Shown here: positions 32,001 through 40,108 of the stretch, piece after piece
Layout of the letters: each line of letters opens with the position of its first letter
Numbering within the stretch: position 1 is the first letter of the stretch
DNA from: Oscillospiraceae bacterium
GTDB taxonomy: Bacteria; Bacillota; Clostridia; Oscillospirales; Oscillospiraceae
Direction of reading: 5' to 3'
DNA: 64,000 bases
NCBI GenBank assembly: GCA_022793095.1
Contig: JAAWCD010000109.1
Span: 52,260-116,259, forward strand
Notes under the pieces: generated by a model
Seen by the model: the letters and a program-made list of their open reading frames with translations, nothing else
The model's database searches: none
What the model was told of the DNA's origin: nothing
Program-made: the position numbers and the translations under genes

Positions 32001-32131
32001 GTTCTAAGGAAGCTGTCCAGCGCTGTGCGGTAGCTGTCCGCGATGCCCGTGCCGGCGGTGGATAGGACAAGCAGACAGGCCATGATTGCCGCCAGTCCTC
32101 TCATGACCGGCGCGAATCGTTTTGTCTTCAT
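29009..32131 (-). CDS. Membrane-anchored permuted GH3 glycosidase
   Basis: A 1040-residue family 3 glycoside hydrolase with a circularly permuted layout. The usual C-terminal alpha/beta sandwich comes first (about 45-400: AIKEGEEGTAVMKNDNGVLPLD), then a fibronectin-like domain, then the TIM barrel at about 690-1000 with GPKHMGFNDQEHNRGG and the nucleophile in GLISTDMMNNKYYF (Asp917). A signal anchor (residues 6-28) and a second hydrophobic helix near 1013-1032 (TLTVVAAAAWIALTVL) plus basic KKKEG end suggest it spans the membrane at both ends, with the enzyme outside. Permuted GH3 enzymes are known in gut Firmicutes. GGGGAGG precedes ATG 32131. Substrate unknown (beta-glucoside or xyloside). 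Confidence 0.85.
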   Translation of the reverse strand: MKTKRFAPVMRGLAAIMACLLVLSTAGTGIADSYRTALDSFLRTTSYVTVTDEGAARFQSDYATIDEMMAAAKALAIKEGEEGTAVMKNDNGVLPLDPGGTVALFGLAAYAPFPYTSGDLKAGNEDAVDLLQAFTDAGVKVNETVRDFYLNGILNKHTEEAANPWTGEMETQVAYDNIYVAAPGDMAEYQIVEVPPEQFASMGAPAGWKDQIDKANTTAVCVFARGAGEGNTYAPGSALDYAGNATGKDPLALSEDELAVIDVAKETCSKVVVLINSGNTMVLKDIAKGGAHEVDGIAYIGVINDYQCTGIVKVLTGAVNATGALPDTYVADNAAIPAVMNFGGGYYADYEIVSQNGSDPRYPGVEIGNETAGSFGGTATYNGGHYIVEAEGIYVGYKYFETRYYDSVMNPASNASSSKGATQGPAWDYNQEVLYTFGHGLSYLEYEQTLKSVDVDRTPDGNITAVVELANKSNQDGYFLAQLYAQQPYTGYDRQNGVEKSAVMFLNSAKTQVPAGGTAEVTITVPTKYLASYDYTNAKTYILDAGDYLFTAAPGSHAAVNNFLAHQGKTPADGMDAEANGAVLTWNLGALDADTFSVENGTKVTNVADNADLNYWTGENTVTYLSRQDWDGTYPINYNTDVEIRLSDSPKRDEWIAQLRGQVYTIQNNSPATEGTDQGVRFDTANIQYDQLSDVNDPFWNTLASSITIDEAVGAVIHGGSRSDVLTNVENPVVLQNEGVSGFTAKHEETGYRFNVHSQTLLASSFNPELAYEWGRVEGNSGLWLQRFHLWGTGLTQRRTPYNGRNYEYISEDPMLSNRMGYGILQGCADMGILNGPKHMGFNDQEHNRGGVSAYLNEQKFRETDLRCFQGGLEDADGMAVMIAFNRIGATNASHHAGMLQTILRNEWGYTGLISTDMMNNKYYFNAESMVMAGITQVADFGGEDNHITLGEGGVDATWEYISPATVQNDSALVEQARQNLKYQLYTFANSAIMNVSTEKVEVWWDSALKTMTYVSGTLTVVAAAAWIALTVLPDKKKEG

Positions 32132-32208
32132 TGTGTTTCCTCCCCTTGACAGAATGTTCTTTCCGGCGGAAAACCTCTGCTTGGAGGCGCTCCGCCGAAG
32201 CTGGGAGT

Positions 32209-32261
32209 AGTATAGCATACTTTTTGCACAAAAAATGTTTTCGACGTGAACGGAATGTTTA
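32209..32261 (-). promoter_or_regulatory. Promoter region and possible operator of GH3 operon
   Basis: On the minus strand an extended -10 (TGCTATACT, 32217-32209) lies before the GH3 gene. Upstream at 32261-32237 reads TAAACATTCCGTTCACG then TCGAAAAC, which resembles the AAACG..CGTTTGCGG boxes at 36089 and 37763. The -35 is poor, so an activator may be needed. Confidence 0.4.
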
Positions 32262-32446
32262 GAACCGTATTCGGTTATTCTGTTGGCGCGATTGTGTGTT
32301 TGAGCTGTCTTTTTGTTAAATTTGTATACCCTCTTTTGTCAATTTCGGAAAATTGCTCAAATCCCCTTCCCATTTGCGGATGCGTTTGATATACTATAGC
32401 CGATTTGTGACCGGATGGGGTCCGAACAGGAGGAGGGAACGGCGAT

Positions 32447-33157
32447 ATGGTCAGAATCGCGCTGGTGGAGGACGACTCCAACTACCGCAAGGAGCTTCTG
32501 GAGTATCTGCGGCGCTATGCCAGAGAGAGCGGCGAGCATTTCTCCACCGCCGTGTTCACCGACGGCGCGGAGATCGCGGAGGGCTATCAGGCAAACTATG
32601 ATATTATCCTGATGGACATCGCCATGGCTTATATGGACGGCATGCGCACTGCCGAGACCATCCGGCAGGTGGACGACGAGGTGGTCATCATCTTCATCAC
32701 CAACATGCCCCAGTTTGTCATGAAGGGCTACTCGGTGGGAGCCCTGGATTACGTGCTCAAGCCCGTGTCCTACTTCGCCTTTTCCCAGCGGATTCAGCGG
32801 GCCCTGAGCCGCATGCGGAAGCGGTCCCGGCGGTACATCACCATCCCCTTCAAGGGCGGGATGCGGAAGCTGGCCGTGTCCGAGGTCACTTATGTGGAGG
32901 TGCGGGACCACGACCTCACCTATCATACCGCCCAAGAGCAGTTTCCCGCCAAGGGGACCCTGTCCGAGGCGGAGGCCCTGCTGGGCTCGGACTCCTTTTT
33001 CCGGTGCAGCAAGTGCTATCTGGTCAACCTGGAGTATGTGGACGGGATGGACAACAGCAGCATTCTGATCGGCGCGGACCGAATCCAGGTGAGCCGGGCC
33101 AGGAAAAAGGCCCTGATGGACGCCTTGAACAACTACATCAACGAGGTGAGCAAATGA
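32447..33157 (+). CDS. LytTR response regulator (AgrA-like)
   Basis: A 236-residue response regulator. The receiver domain (1-120) has IALVEDDSNY (acidic pair), phospho-acceptor Asp in DIILMDIAM near 55, and GALDYVLKPV with the conserved Lys near 107. The LytTR DNA-binding domain (about 137-232) contains EVTYVEVRDHDLTYHT and FFRCSKCYLVNLEYV. AgrA-type regulators bind direct repeats of about 9-10 bases upstream of -35 elements. It is co-transcribed with the kinase gene, whose ATG overlaps its stop. It stands divergent from the GH3 operon and upstream of the second rhamnosidase, so it probably controls glycoside use, although sugar sensing by this family is uncommon. Confidence 0.9.
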   Translation: MVRIALVEDDSNYRKELLEYLRRYARESGEHFSTAVFTDGAEIAEGYQANYDIILMDIAMAYMDGMRTAETIRQVDDEVVIIFITNMPQFVMKGYSVGALDYVLKPVSYFAFSQRIQRALSRMRKRSRRYITIPFKGGMRKLAVSEVTYVEVRDHDLTYHTAQEQFPAKGTLSEAEALLGSDSFFRCSKCYLVNLEYVDGMDNSSILIGADRIQVSRARKKALMDALNNYINEVSK

Positions 33158-34494
33158 CGGCCCAGATGGTCCCAGACCTGTCCCACACACCGGGAATCTA
33201 TTACGCCATCGCCTACTGGCTGGGCTGTACCTTCTACATCCTGCAAAATCCCAACCGGGCGCTCTGGCCCCGTCTGCTCGTCCTCCAGCCCGTCTTTTTC
33301 GCGATCATCGCCGCCTTCATGACGGCCACTGACGGACTGCCGGTTATCTGGTTCATTCCCTGCGTGTGCTTTTACGTGCTGATGATGCTGCTGGACATCA
33401 AGGTGTGCCGCGGCATGAGCTGGCTGAAAACCGGCTATCTCTGCGTGCGGGCCTTTGTGCTGGGCGAGCTGGCCGCCGCCCTGGAGTGGCAGCTGTTTTA
33501 CTACGGCCTGACCGCCCTGAAGCTCCCGCTGACCATGCCGGTCAACCTGGGTTTTCTGGTACTGACTCACACGGTCGTGTTTGGAACCATGTTCCTGATC
33601 GAGCGGAACGACCGCGCCGGCTACCTGCGGGTCATCACCTGGCGGGAATTCGCCGGCGCGGCGGCCCTGTGTCTGGCGGTCTTTGTGGCCAGCAACCTGA
33701 GCTATGTCTCCCAGAACACCCCGTTCAGCAGCCGGTTTACCGCTGAAATCTTCATCATCCGCACCTTGGTGGACGTGGTGGGCGTGGTCATGCTCCACAC
33801 CTACCACGTCCAGCTTCAGGAGCTGGACACCAAGCTGGAGATGGCCCATCTGCAAAATATGCTCCAGATGCAGTACAACAATTATCGCATTTCCGAGGAC
33901 AGCATCGCCCTGGTCAACCAGAAGTACCATGATCTGAAGCATCAGATCGCCCTGCTGCGCTCCCAGGTGAGCGCCGGGGAGAAGCTGGGGCTGCTGGATC
34001 AGATGGAGCAGGAAATCCGAGCCTACGAGGCCCAGAACAAGACCGGCAACCAGGTGCTGGACACCATGCTCACCGCCAAGAGCCTGGAGTGCCAGCGGGA
34101 GAATATCAGTCTGACCTGTGTGGCCGACGGACAGGCGCTGAGCTTCATGCAGCCCATGGACCTCAGCGCCCTGTTCGGCAACGCCCTGGACAACGCCATT
34201 GAGAGCGTGAAAAAGCTGAGAGACCCGGAAAAGCGGCTGATCCATGTGTCGGTGGCCCGGCAGAAGAATTTTCTCCGCATCCGGGTGGAGAACTGCTACG
34301 AGGGCGAGCTTTCCTTCACGGAGGGCGTGCCCGCGTCCACCAAGCAGGACAGCCGTTACCACGGCTTCGGCCTGAAAAGCATCCAGAATACCGCGGCTAA
34401 GTACGACGGCTCCATGACCATCGCCGCCCGGGACGGCTGGTTTGAGCTGCGGATTCTGTTTCCCCTTCTGCCGTCGAGGGAAAAGGAGGTCTGA
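33154..34494 (+). CDS. Sensor histidine kinase, AgrC-like (GHKL)
   Basis: A 446-residue membrane kinase. About six hydrophobic segments fill residues 10-215 (starting IYYAIAYWLGCTFYIL), followed by a coiled coil, the His motif in NQKYHDLKHQIALLRSQ (near 255-271) and a GHKL ATPase domain with LSALFGNALDNAIESVKK (N box, near 345) and SRYHGFGLKSIQNT (G box, near 405-420). This arrangement is that of AgrC and related peptide sensors. What it senses is unknown. It is translationally coupled to the regulator (ATGA at 33154), and the rhamnosidase gene starts two bases after its stop. Confidence 0.88.
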   Translation: MTAQMVPDLSHTPGIYYAIAYWLGCTFYILQNPNRALWPRLLVLQPVFFAIIAAFMTATDGLPVIWFIPCVCFYVLMMLLDIKVCRGMSWLKTGYLCVRAFVLGELAAALEWQLFYYGLTALKLPLTMPVNLGFLVLTHTVVFGTMFLIERNDRAGYLRVITWREFAGAAALCLAVFVASNLSYVSQNTPFSSRFTAEIFIIRTLVDVVGVVMLHTYHVQLQELDTKLEMAHLQNMLQMQYNNYRISEDSIALVNQKYHDLKHQIALLRSQVSAGEKLGLLDQMEQEIRAYEAQNKTGNQVLDTMLTAKSLECQRENISLTCVADGQALSFMQPMDLSALFGNALDNAIESVKKLRDPEKRLIHVSVARQKNFLRIRVENCYEGELSFTEGVPASTKQDSRYHGFGLKSIQNTAAKYDGSMTIAARDGWFELRILFPLLPSREKEV

Positions 34495-34495
34495 C

Positions 34496-36061
34496 ATGGC
34501 AATCACCAACAAAATTCAAAACTTTCACATGGAGGTCCACGAGGCATTTCTCGCCAAGGCGGAGGCCCTGACGCCAACGCTCCGGGAAACCCTGGTCCGG
34601 CCTGTCCGCACGGTGGACCTTGTGCTGGCCGGGCCGGACTGCGCCGCCCGGGAGGCGGAACGGGGCTTCACCGCCTCCCGCCCCATGGGCCGGGACGGCC
34701 AGGTGTGCCTGGACTTCGGGGACCATCAGGTGGGCTATGTCTCCTTCCGGCTGACCCCGGTGGGCAGTCCGCCGGACGCCCCGGCCTATCTCCGGCTGAA
34801 GTTTGGAGAAATTCCCTATGAAATTGCCGCCAGCGCCTCCGATTATCAGGGGGAGGTCAGCCGGGCTTGGATTCAGGAGGAATTTCTGCACATCGACGTT
34901 TTGCCCGCCGAGGTCCGCCTGCCCCGCCGCTACGCCTTCCGCTATCTGGAGGTGACGGTGCTGGACACCTCGCCCAAGTATCAGGTGGTGATCAGCGAGG
35001 TCCTGTGCCGGAGCGTCACCTCCGCCGACCGGTCCGCTGTTCCGCCCCTGAAGTCCGCGGACCCGGAGCTGGTCCAGCTGGACCGGGTGTCCCTCAAGAC
35101 CATGGAGGACTGCATGCAGTCGGTGTTTGAGGACGGCCCCAAGCGGGACCGCCGTCTGTGGATCGCCGACCTGCGGCTCCAGGCCCTGACCAATTACGTC
35201 ACCTTCCGGAACAACGAGCTGGTCCGGCGGTGCCTCTACCTCTTCGCCGCCCTGACCCAGAACGAGGGCCGGGTGGGGGCCTGCCTGTTTCTGGAGCCCA
35301 AGCCTCAGGTGGACGACACGGCCCTGTTTGACTACTCCCTGTTTTTCGTCTCCTGCCTCTATGACTACTATAAGGCCACCGGTGATCTGGACACGCTGAG
35401 GGAGCTCTTCCCCACCGCGGACCGGCAGATCGAGCTGTCCCTGCGGGAGCTGGACGAGCGGGGAATCGTCACAGACCGGGACACTTGGTGGTGTTTTTTG
35501 GATTGGAGCGACGGACTGAACAAGCAGGCCGGCGCTCAGGCGATTTTAATCTATGCCCTCCGGCAGGCGGAAGCACTGGCCCGCCGGCTGGGAGACGAGG
35601 CCCGGGCGGAGGGCTATGAGGCCGCTGTCCGGCGGCTCACCCAGGCCGCCCTGACCCATCTGTGGGATGAAGAACAGGGGTTTTTTGTCAGCGGATCGGA
35701 CCGTCAGGTCTCCTGGGCGTCTCAGGTCTGGTTCGTCCTGGCCGACGTGTTTGATCGGGCGGAAAACGTCCGGCTGCTGCACCGGCTGATGGAGCGGAAT
35801 CCCGGCTTCCCCATGGTGACCCCCTATATGTACCACTATTTTGTGGAGGCTCTGATGGAAAACGGCTTGACCGGACAGGCGGAAGCCCGGATGAAAGGCT
35901 ATTGGGGCGAAATGGTCCGGGACGGCGCGGACACTTTCTATGAGCTGTACGACCCGGAGGACCGGTACGCCTCGCCCTACGGCTCCCGGATCGTCAACAG
36001 CTTCTGCCACGCCTGGAGCAGCACGCCCTCCTACTTCATCCGGAAATACCTGGCTCCCTGA
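34496..36061 (+). CDS. GH78-like alpha-L-rhamnosidase
   Basis: A 521-residue protein with a beta domain (1-185) and an (alpha/alpha)6 barrel (about 190-510). VFEDGPKRDRRLWIADLRL at 210-228 is the GH78 catalytic segment (acid Glu212), and DTWWCFLDWSDGLNKQAG and ADTFYELYDPEDRYASPYGS match conserved barrel loops. It is shorter than the other rhamnosidase here (649) and lacks extra sandwich domains and a signal peptide, so it is a compact cytoplasmic form. It shares an operon with the two-component system, its ATG following AAAAGGAGG within the end of the kinase gene's region. Confidence 0.85.
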   Translation: MAITNKIQNFHMEVHEAFLAKAEALTPTLRETLVRPVRTVDLVLAGPDCAAREAERGFTASRPMGRDGQVCLDFGDHQVGYVSFRLTPVGSPPDAPAYLRLKFGEIPYEIAASASDYQGEVSRAWIQEEFLHIDVLPAEVRLPRRYAFRYLEVTVLDTSPKYQVVISEVLCRSVTSADRSAVPPLKSADPELVQLDRVSLKTMEDCMQSVFEDGPKRDRRLWIADLRLQALTNYVTFRNNELVRRCLYLFAALTQNEGRVGACLFLEPKPQVDDTALFDYSLFFVSCLYDYYKATGDLDTLRELFPTADRQIELSLRELDERGIVTDRDTWWCFLDWSDGLNKQAGAQAILIYALRQAEALARRLGDEARAEGYEAAVRRLTQAALTHLWDEEQGFFVSGSDRQVSWASQVWFVLADVFDRAENVRLLHRLMERNPGFPMVTPYMYHYFVEALMENGLTGQAEARMKGYWGEMVRDGADTFYELYDPEDRYASPYGSRIVNSFCHAWSSTPSYFIRKYLAP

Positions 36062-36088
36062 GAGTCCCTTGTGCGATTTGCGTGGAAA

Positions 36089-36104
36089 AAACGACGGTTT
36101 GCGG
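36089..36104 (+). promoter_or_regulatory. Possible operator box upstream of GH43 gene
   Basis: AAACGACGGTTTGCGG differs by one base from the box at 37763-37778. Both have the inverted ends AAAC/GTTT. It lies 9 bases upstream of the -35 of the GH43 promoter, a fitting place for an activator. Confidence 0.45.
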
Positions 36105-36112
36105 AAACTGCC

Positions 36113-36141
36113 TTGATTACCCCCCTGCCGGATGCTATCAT
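36113..36141 (+). promoter_or_regulatory. Promoter of GH43 gene
   Basis: TTGATT (36113-36118) and TATCAT (36136-36141) have a 17-base spacer, with TGC just before the -10 as in two other promoters of this locus. Confidence 0.7.
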
Positions 36142-36186
36142 TTGTGCAAACAGACGGCGCGAATTCGGAATCAAGGAGGAATCCCC

Positions 36187-37644
36187 ATGAAAACAAAACA
36201 GGCATTCAATCCGTATCTGCCGAGCTGGGAGTATGTTCCGGACGCGGAACCCCATGTTGTGAACGGGCGGGTCTATGTGTACGGCTCTCACGACCTGTTC
36301 AATGGGATCAACTTCTGTCTCGGGGACTATATGTGCTGGTCCGCCCCGGTGGACAGCCTGGGCAATTGGACCTGCCACGGCTGCATCTACAAACGGGAAC
36401 AGGACCCGGCGGCCCCCAAAATCCGGGTAACCAACGGACTGGCCGCGCCGGACATGGTGGTGGGCCCGGATGGCCGGTACTACCTCTACTACTTCATGGG
36501 CGGCACCAAGATGATCTCCGTGGCGGTTTGTGACGAACCGGCGGGAAAGTACCAGTTTTACGGCTATGTGAAGTACCAGGACGGCACCCCCATCGGCAAG
36601 CGGAACGAGCCCTTCCAGTTTGACCCCGGCTGTCTTATGGACGAGGATGGCCGGCTCTATCTGTACACCGGCTTCGCCTTTGGCGGAAACCCCATTCTGC
36701 TGGACGGCTCCAAGCCCACGGAGCACGGCCCCATGTGGTTTGAATTGGATACCAGCGACATGCTGACAGTTGTCTCCGGGGATGAGCTCCAGTATCTAGG
36801 CGTGCTCACCGGCGAAGAGGCCAAGGGGACCCCCTATGAGGAACAGCCCTTCGGCGAGGCCAGCTCCATGCGGAAGTTCAACGGAACCTATTATTTCATA
36901 TACAGCTCTCTGAACAGCCATAATCTGTGTTACGCCTTCAGCGACCGGCCCACCGGCGGATTCCAGTACGGCGGCGTACTGGTCAGCTGCGGGGACATCG
37001 GCCTTCCCGGCGTGTCCGATGTGAACCACGCCCGGATGTGTACCGGAAACACCCACGGCAGCCTGATCGAGCTGGGGGGAGACTATTATGTGTTCTATCA
37101 CCGCCACTCCAACCGGAAGCAGTCCTCCCGGCAGGCCTGCGCGGAGCGAATCCGATTTGAAAACGGGAAATTTGAGCAGGCGGAGATGACCTCCTGTGGG
37201 CTCAACGGCGGACCGCTGAAAGGGATTGGCCATTATCCGGCGTACATCGCCTGCAACGTCTACGGCAAAAGCGGCACCCGGTTCATGTCCATGGTCAAGT
37301 ACAGAAAGGGGCTAAACCCCTTCCTGACCCAGAAGGGCGGGGACCGGGAAGAGGGGCCGGACCAGTACGTGTCCAACTTCTGCACCGGCTGCACCGTGGG
37401 CTTCAAATACTTTGATTTGCGGGAGACGAGGGAAATCCAGGTCAATCTCCAGGGCTACGGCGAATGCGAGGTGGTGATCCGCCGGGAGGAGCGGGGCGGC
37501 GTCATCTGCCGTATCCCGGTGGAGACCTGTACCACGGAGCGGGGCTTTACCGGAGCGCTGGCGGGCCTGGGCCAGCGGGAAGCCTTGTATTTCAGCATTG
37601 AGGGAAAGGGAACCTTTGACTTTGTGTCCTTTGATCTGCGGTGA
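36187..37644 (+). CDS. GH43-family glycosidase
   Basis: A 485-residue cytoplasmic enzyme with the five-bladed propeller pattern of family 43 (about 1-325). NPYLPSWEYVPDAEPHVVNG and VYVYGSHD at the start, NGLAAPDMVVGPDGRYYLYY near 82-100, and FGEASSMRK (Glu224, likely catalytic acid) are typical. Residues 340-485 form a beta domain resembling a carbohydrate-binding module. Family members are arabinofuranosidases, xylosidases or galactosidases; arabinose or xylose removal from a rhamnose-containing plant glycan would fit the locus. AAGGAGG precedes ATG 36187. It is a single-gene unit with its own promoter and a strong terminator. Confidence 0.88.
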   Translation: MKTKQAFNPYLPSWEYVPDAEPHVVNGRVYVYGSHDLFNGINFCLGDYMCWSAPVDSLGNWTCHGCIYKREQDPAAPKIRVTNGLAAPDMVVGPDGRYYLYYFMGGTKMISVAVCDEPAGKYQFYGYVKYQDGTPIGKRNEPFQFDPGCLMDEDGRLYLYTGFAFGGNPILLDGSKPTEHGPMWFELDTSDMLTVVSGDELQYLGVLTGEEAKGTPYEEQPFGEASSMRKFNGTYYFIYSSLNSHNLCYAFSDRPTGGFQYGGVLVSCGDIGLPGVSDVNHARMCTGNTHGSLIELGGDYYVFYHRHSNRKQSSRQACAERIRFENGKFEQAEMTSCGLNGGPLKGIGHYPAYIACNVYGKSGTRFMSMVKYRKGLNPFLTQKGGDREEGPDQYVSNFCTGCTVGFKYFDLRETREIQVNLQGYGECEVVIRREERGGVICRIPVETCTTERGFTGALAGLGQREALYFSIEGKGTFDFVSFDLR

Positions 37645-37648
37645 ACGG

Positions 37649-37692
37649 AACGGGGCGCGGCGTGGAGAATGCACGCCGCGCCCCGTTGTTTT
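37649..37692 (+). terminator. Terminator after GH43 gene
   Basis: AACGGGGCGCGGCGTG pairs perfectly with its complement around a seven-base loop, followed by GTTTTTT. Confidence 0.9.
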
Positions 37693-37762
37693 TTAAGGCG
37701 AATTGTATAAAACAGGCGGGGTTTGAGATTGGAATTCCGGGATTTTACCGAACACGGCGCTA

Positions 37763-37778
37763 AAACGACCGTTTGCGG
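37763..37778 (+). promoter_or_regulatory. Possible operator box upstream of DUF1593 gene
   Basis: AAACGACCGTTTGCGG matches 15 of 16 bases of the box at 36089-36104. It stands about 30 bases before an extended -10 (TGCTATACT, ending at 37813) that lacks a good -35, as expected for an activated promoter. Confidence 0.45.
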
Positions 37779-37889
37779 CAAAACCGGTTTTGGGGTGGAA
37801 ATCGTGCTATACTCAGGGACAAGCTGACCGGACAGGCGGAGTGCGGCGCATTTCCGCCCCCGGTACAAAAAACGCGAGGAGGAGCAACG

Positions 37890-39947
37890 ATGAAGAAAAA
37901 ACAGACCCGTTTTCTGTCCCTGGCCCTATCCCTGGCCCTGACGCTGGGACTGGCGCCCGCCGCGCTGGCGGCGGCTCCCGACACATCCGCGGTTACACCT
38001 CAGAGCTACCTGGATGACATCAAGGTGGACAAGTCCACCCAGACCCATGTCATCATCACCACTGACGGCGAGTGCGACGACATGAACTCCATTCGCCACA
38101 TGCTGCTGTACGCCAACGACATCGACATTGCCGGCCTGGTGTACTCCGCCGCCCAGCACCATTGGCAGGGCGACGGCGTCCACACCCTGAAGGAGATCAC
38201 TCCCAATTACCGCTGCGAGGGCATCTGGAAAACCGGCGACCACGAGCGGGCCGGCGGCCTGATGGAGTGCCGCCCCGTGCGGATCGACGAGGACGGCCAG
38301 GGCGGCTGGCTTCACGACATCATCAAGGATGAGTACGCCAAGGATTACGTCTTCCTCTCCCAGAACGACCCCAACTATCCCACGCCGGAGCAACTGCTCA
38401 GCGTGACCAAGGTGGGCAACGTCCTCTTCGAGGGCGATGTGCGCTTTGGGACCGGGGGCTCCAACCTGATTAAGGACGCCATTCTGGATGACGACCCCCG
38501 GCTGCTGCACCTCCAGGTCTGGGGCGGCGCCAACACCATCGTGCGGGCCCTGATGTCCATTTACGAGACGTACAAGGATACCGACCAGTGGGACACGATC
38601 TACCAGAAGGTCTGCTCCAAGGTGGCCGTCGAGTTCTCCACTCAGGACAACTCTTGGGAGGACCAGGACATCCCCGGAAAGTTCCCCGACCTGATGATGC
38701 TGGGCTACAGCACCGTCGGCGTGGGCTTTGACGGCGCGGACGGCGTCCCCGAACCGCTGAAGCAGTATTACAAGGCCGGTTTCCTGGCCCCTAACATCAA
38801 ATTCGGCCACGGCGAACTCATGTCTCACTATCTGCTGATGAACGACGGCACCGAGCTCTACGGCGAGTCCGGCCATTTACAGTTCGGCCTTCTGAAGGTC
38901 ATTGACTGGGGCTTTCTTATCTGGTACCGGGACACCTACGATTGGGTGGGCGAAGGCGACACCACCCACTGGCTGCCCATGGCAAACGTGGGCCTGCGGG
39001 GTCTGGAGAGCATGGACAGCTACAATTACGGCAGCTGGGGCGGCCGTTTGACGTGGACCACCGCCTCCGGCAAGGTACTCCGCCAGCCGGAAAACCTGTC
39101 CAGCGAGTACAACCCCATCACCGGCGAGCTGAACAACTACGGCGGCCTCCGCTTTGGCGAGAACGTCTTCCTGGACTGGGCGGCCCGGGCGGACTGGGCG
39201 GTCAACAGCTTTGAGAACTGCAACCATCCCGCCGTGGTCCGGGCGGAGCAGCTGGATATCGAGGCTTTCCCCGGCGACGTGGTGGACCTGAACGGCAAGG
39301 TCTACGACCCGGACGGCAATGCGCTGGACCTCAAGTGGTGGGTCTACGACGAGGGCAGCAAGTATTCCGGCAGCGCCTCCAACCTCCGTGTCTGGGAGGA
39401 AAACGCCCTCTCCACCAAGTTCTCCGTTCCCGCTGACGCGGCCCCCGGCGATTACTTCAACGTCATTCTGGAGGTCACGGACAAGGCGGGCGAGTACAGT
39501 TCCTTCACCCGCTACGCTCAGGTCATCATCCAGGTCCCCAACCGCTCCTTCCGGGACGTGCTGGAAGACAGTCCCTACTTTGAGGCGATTGAGAAGGTCA
39601 GCGCCGCCGGCCTCATCAGCGGTGTCGGCAAGCGGAACTTCGACGCGGACGGGCCGGTGCAGGCCAAGCAGCTGGTCGCCGTGCTGGGCCGCCTGTCCGG
39701 CGAAGCGCCCTACTTTGAAAACTTCTTCGATTCCTTCAGCGCCGACGCGTGGTACACCGGCTATGACGCCTGGGCCAAGGAGACCGGCATTGTCAGCGGC
39801 GGCGTGGATTACAACGCGGTGCTGACTGCGGAGCAGATCGACGGGATGATCTCCGCCTACGCCGCTTCCGCCGGCCTCACTTACACCGCCGGCACTGGCG
39901 CTACCCGCGGCGATCTGGCGGTCCGTCTGGCCGGACTGATCCAGTAA
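37890..39947 (+). CDS. Secreted DUF1593 (nucleoside-hydrolase-like) protein with SLH domains
   Basis: A 685-residue exported protein. Signal peptide at 1-30 (FLSLALSLALTLGLAPAALA). Residues 45-420 match DUF1593, a nucleoside-hydrolase-like fold: THVIITTDGECDDMNSIRH contains the DGECDD metal-binding motif. A beta domain follows (DGNALDLKWWVYDEGS). The C-terminal 130 residues contain two or three S-layer-homology-like units (FRDVLEDSPYFEAIEKVSAAGLISG and WAKETGIVSG), which anchor proteins to the cell wall. DUF1593 proteins occur with pectin and rhamnogalacturonan enzymes in Bacteroidetes and Firmicutes, but their activity is poorly known. GAGGAGG precedes ATG 37890. Confidence 0.82.
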   Translation: MKKKQTRFLSLALSLALTLGLAPAALAAAPDTSAVTPQSYLDDIKVDKSTQTHVIITTDGECDDMNSIRHMLLYANDIDIAGLVYSAAQHHWQGDGVHTLKEITPNYRCEGIWKTGDHERAGGLMECRPVRIDEDGQGGWLHDIIKDEYAKDYVFLSQNDPNYPTPEQLLSVTKVGNVLFEGDVRFGTGGSNLIKDAILDDDPRLLHLQVWGGANTIVRALMSIYETYKDTDQWDTIYQKVCSKVAVEFSTQDNSWEDQDIPGKFPDLMMLGYSTVGVGFDGADGVPEPLKQYYKAGFLAPNIKFGHGELMSHYLLMNDGTELYGESGHLQFGLLKVIDWGFLIWYRDTYDWVGEGDTTHWLPMANVGLRGLESMDSYNYGSWGGRLTWTTASGKVLRQPENLSSEYNPITGELNNYGGLRFGENVFLDWAARADWAVNSFENCNHPAVVRAEQLDIEAFPGDVVDLNGKVYDPDGNALDLKWWVYDEGSKYSGSASNLRVWEENALSTKFSVPADAAPGDYFNVILEVTDKAGEYSSFTRYAQVIIQVPNRSFRDVLEDSPYFEAIEKVSAAGLISGVGKRNFDADGPVQAKQLVAVLGRLSGEAPYFENFFDSFSADAWYTGYDAWAKETGIVSGGVDYNAVLTAEQIDGMISAYAASAGLTYTAGTGATRGDLAVRLAGLIQ

Positions 39948-40029
39948 ATCCGATTCCTTCTTTCTCATTCCTCACGCCAGCACGGAACTGGACAGCAGGG
40001 CAGGCCCCTTTCTTTCAGGCAGAAGGAAG

Positions 40030-40062
40030 GCGGTTCTGCCCTGCCGCCCTTTACAGAACCGC
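40030..40062. other. Inverted repeat before AraC-type gene
   Basis: GCGGTTCTG at 40030-40038 pairs with CAGAACCGC at 40054-40062. No T run follows, so it could be an operator for the AraC regulator or a weak terminator of the DUF1593 gene. Confidence 0.35.
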
Positions 40063-40108
40063 TCTCACCGTGATATGATTTCAAAAAACGAGACCGGAGG
40101 GATAGGCC

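Noticed and set aside
28415..32065. 1216-codon open frame on the plus strand opposite the GH3 gene
   Set aside because: It is antisense to a clear GH3 enzyme. Its product is Gly/Val/His-rich without domains, an effect of GC-rich third positions on the real strand.
33133..34512. 459-codon minus-strand frame opposite the kinase
   Set aside because: Antisense shadow; the plus-strand gene carries all kinase boxes.
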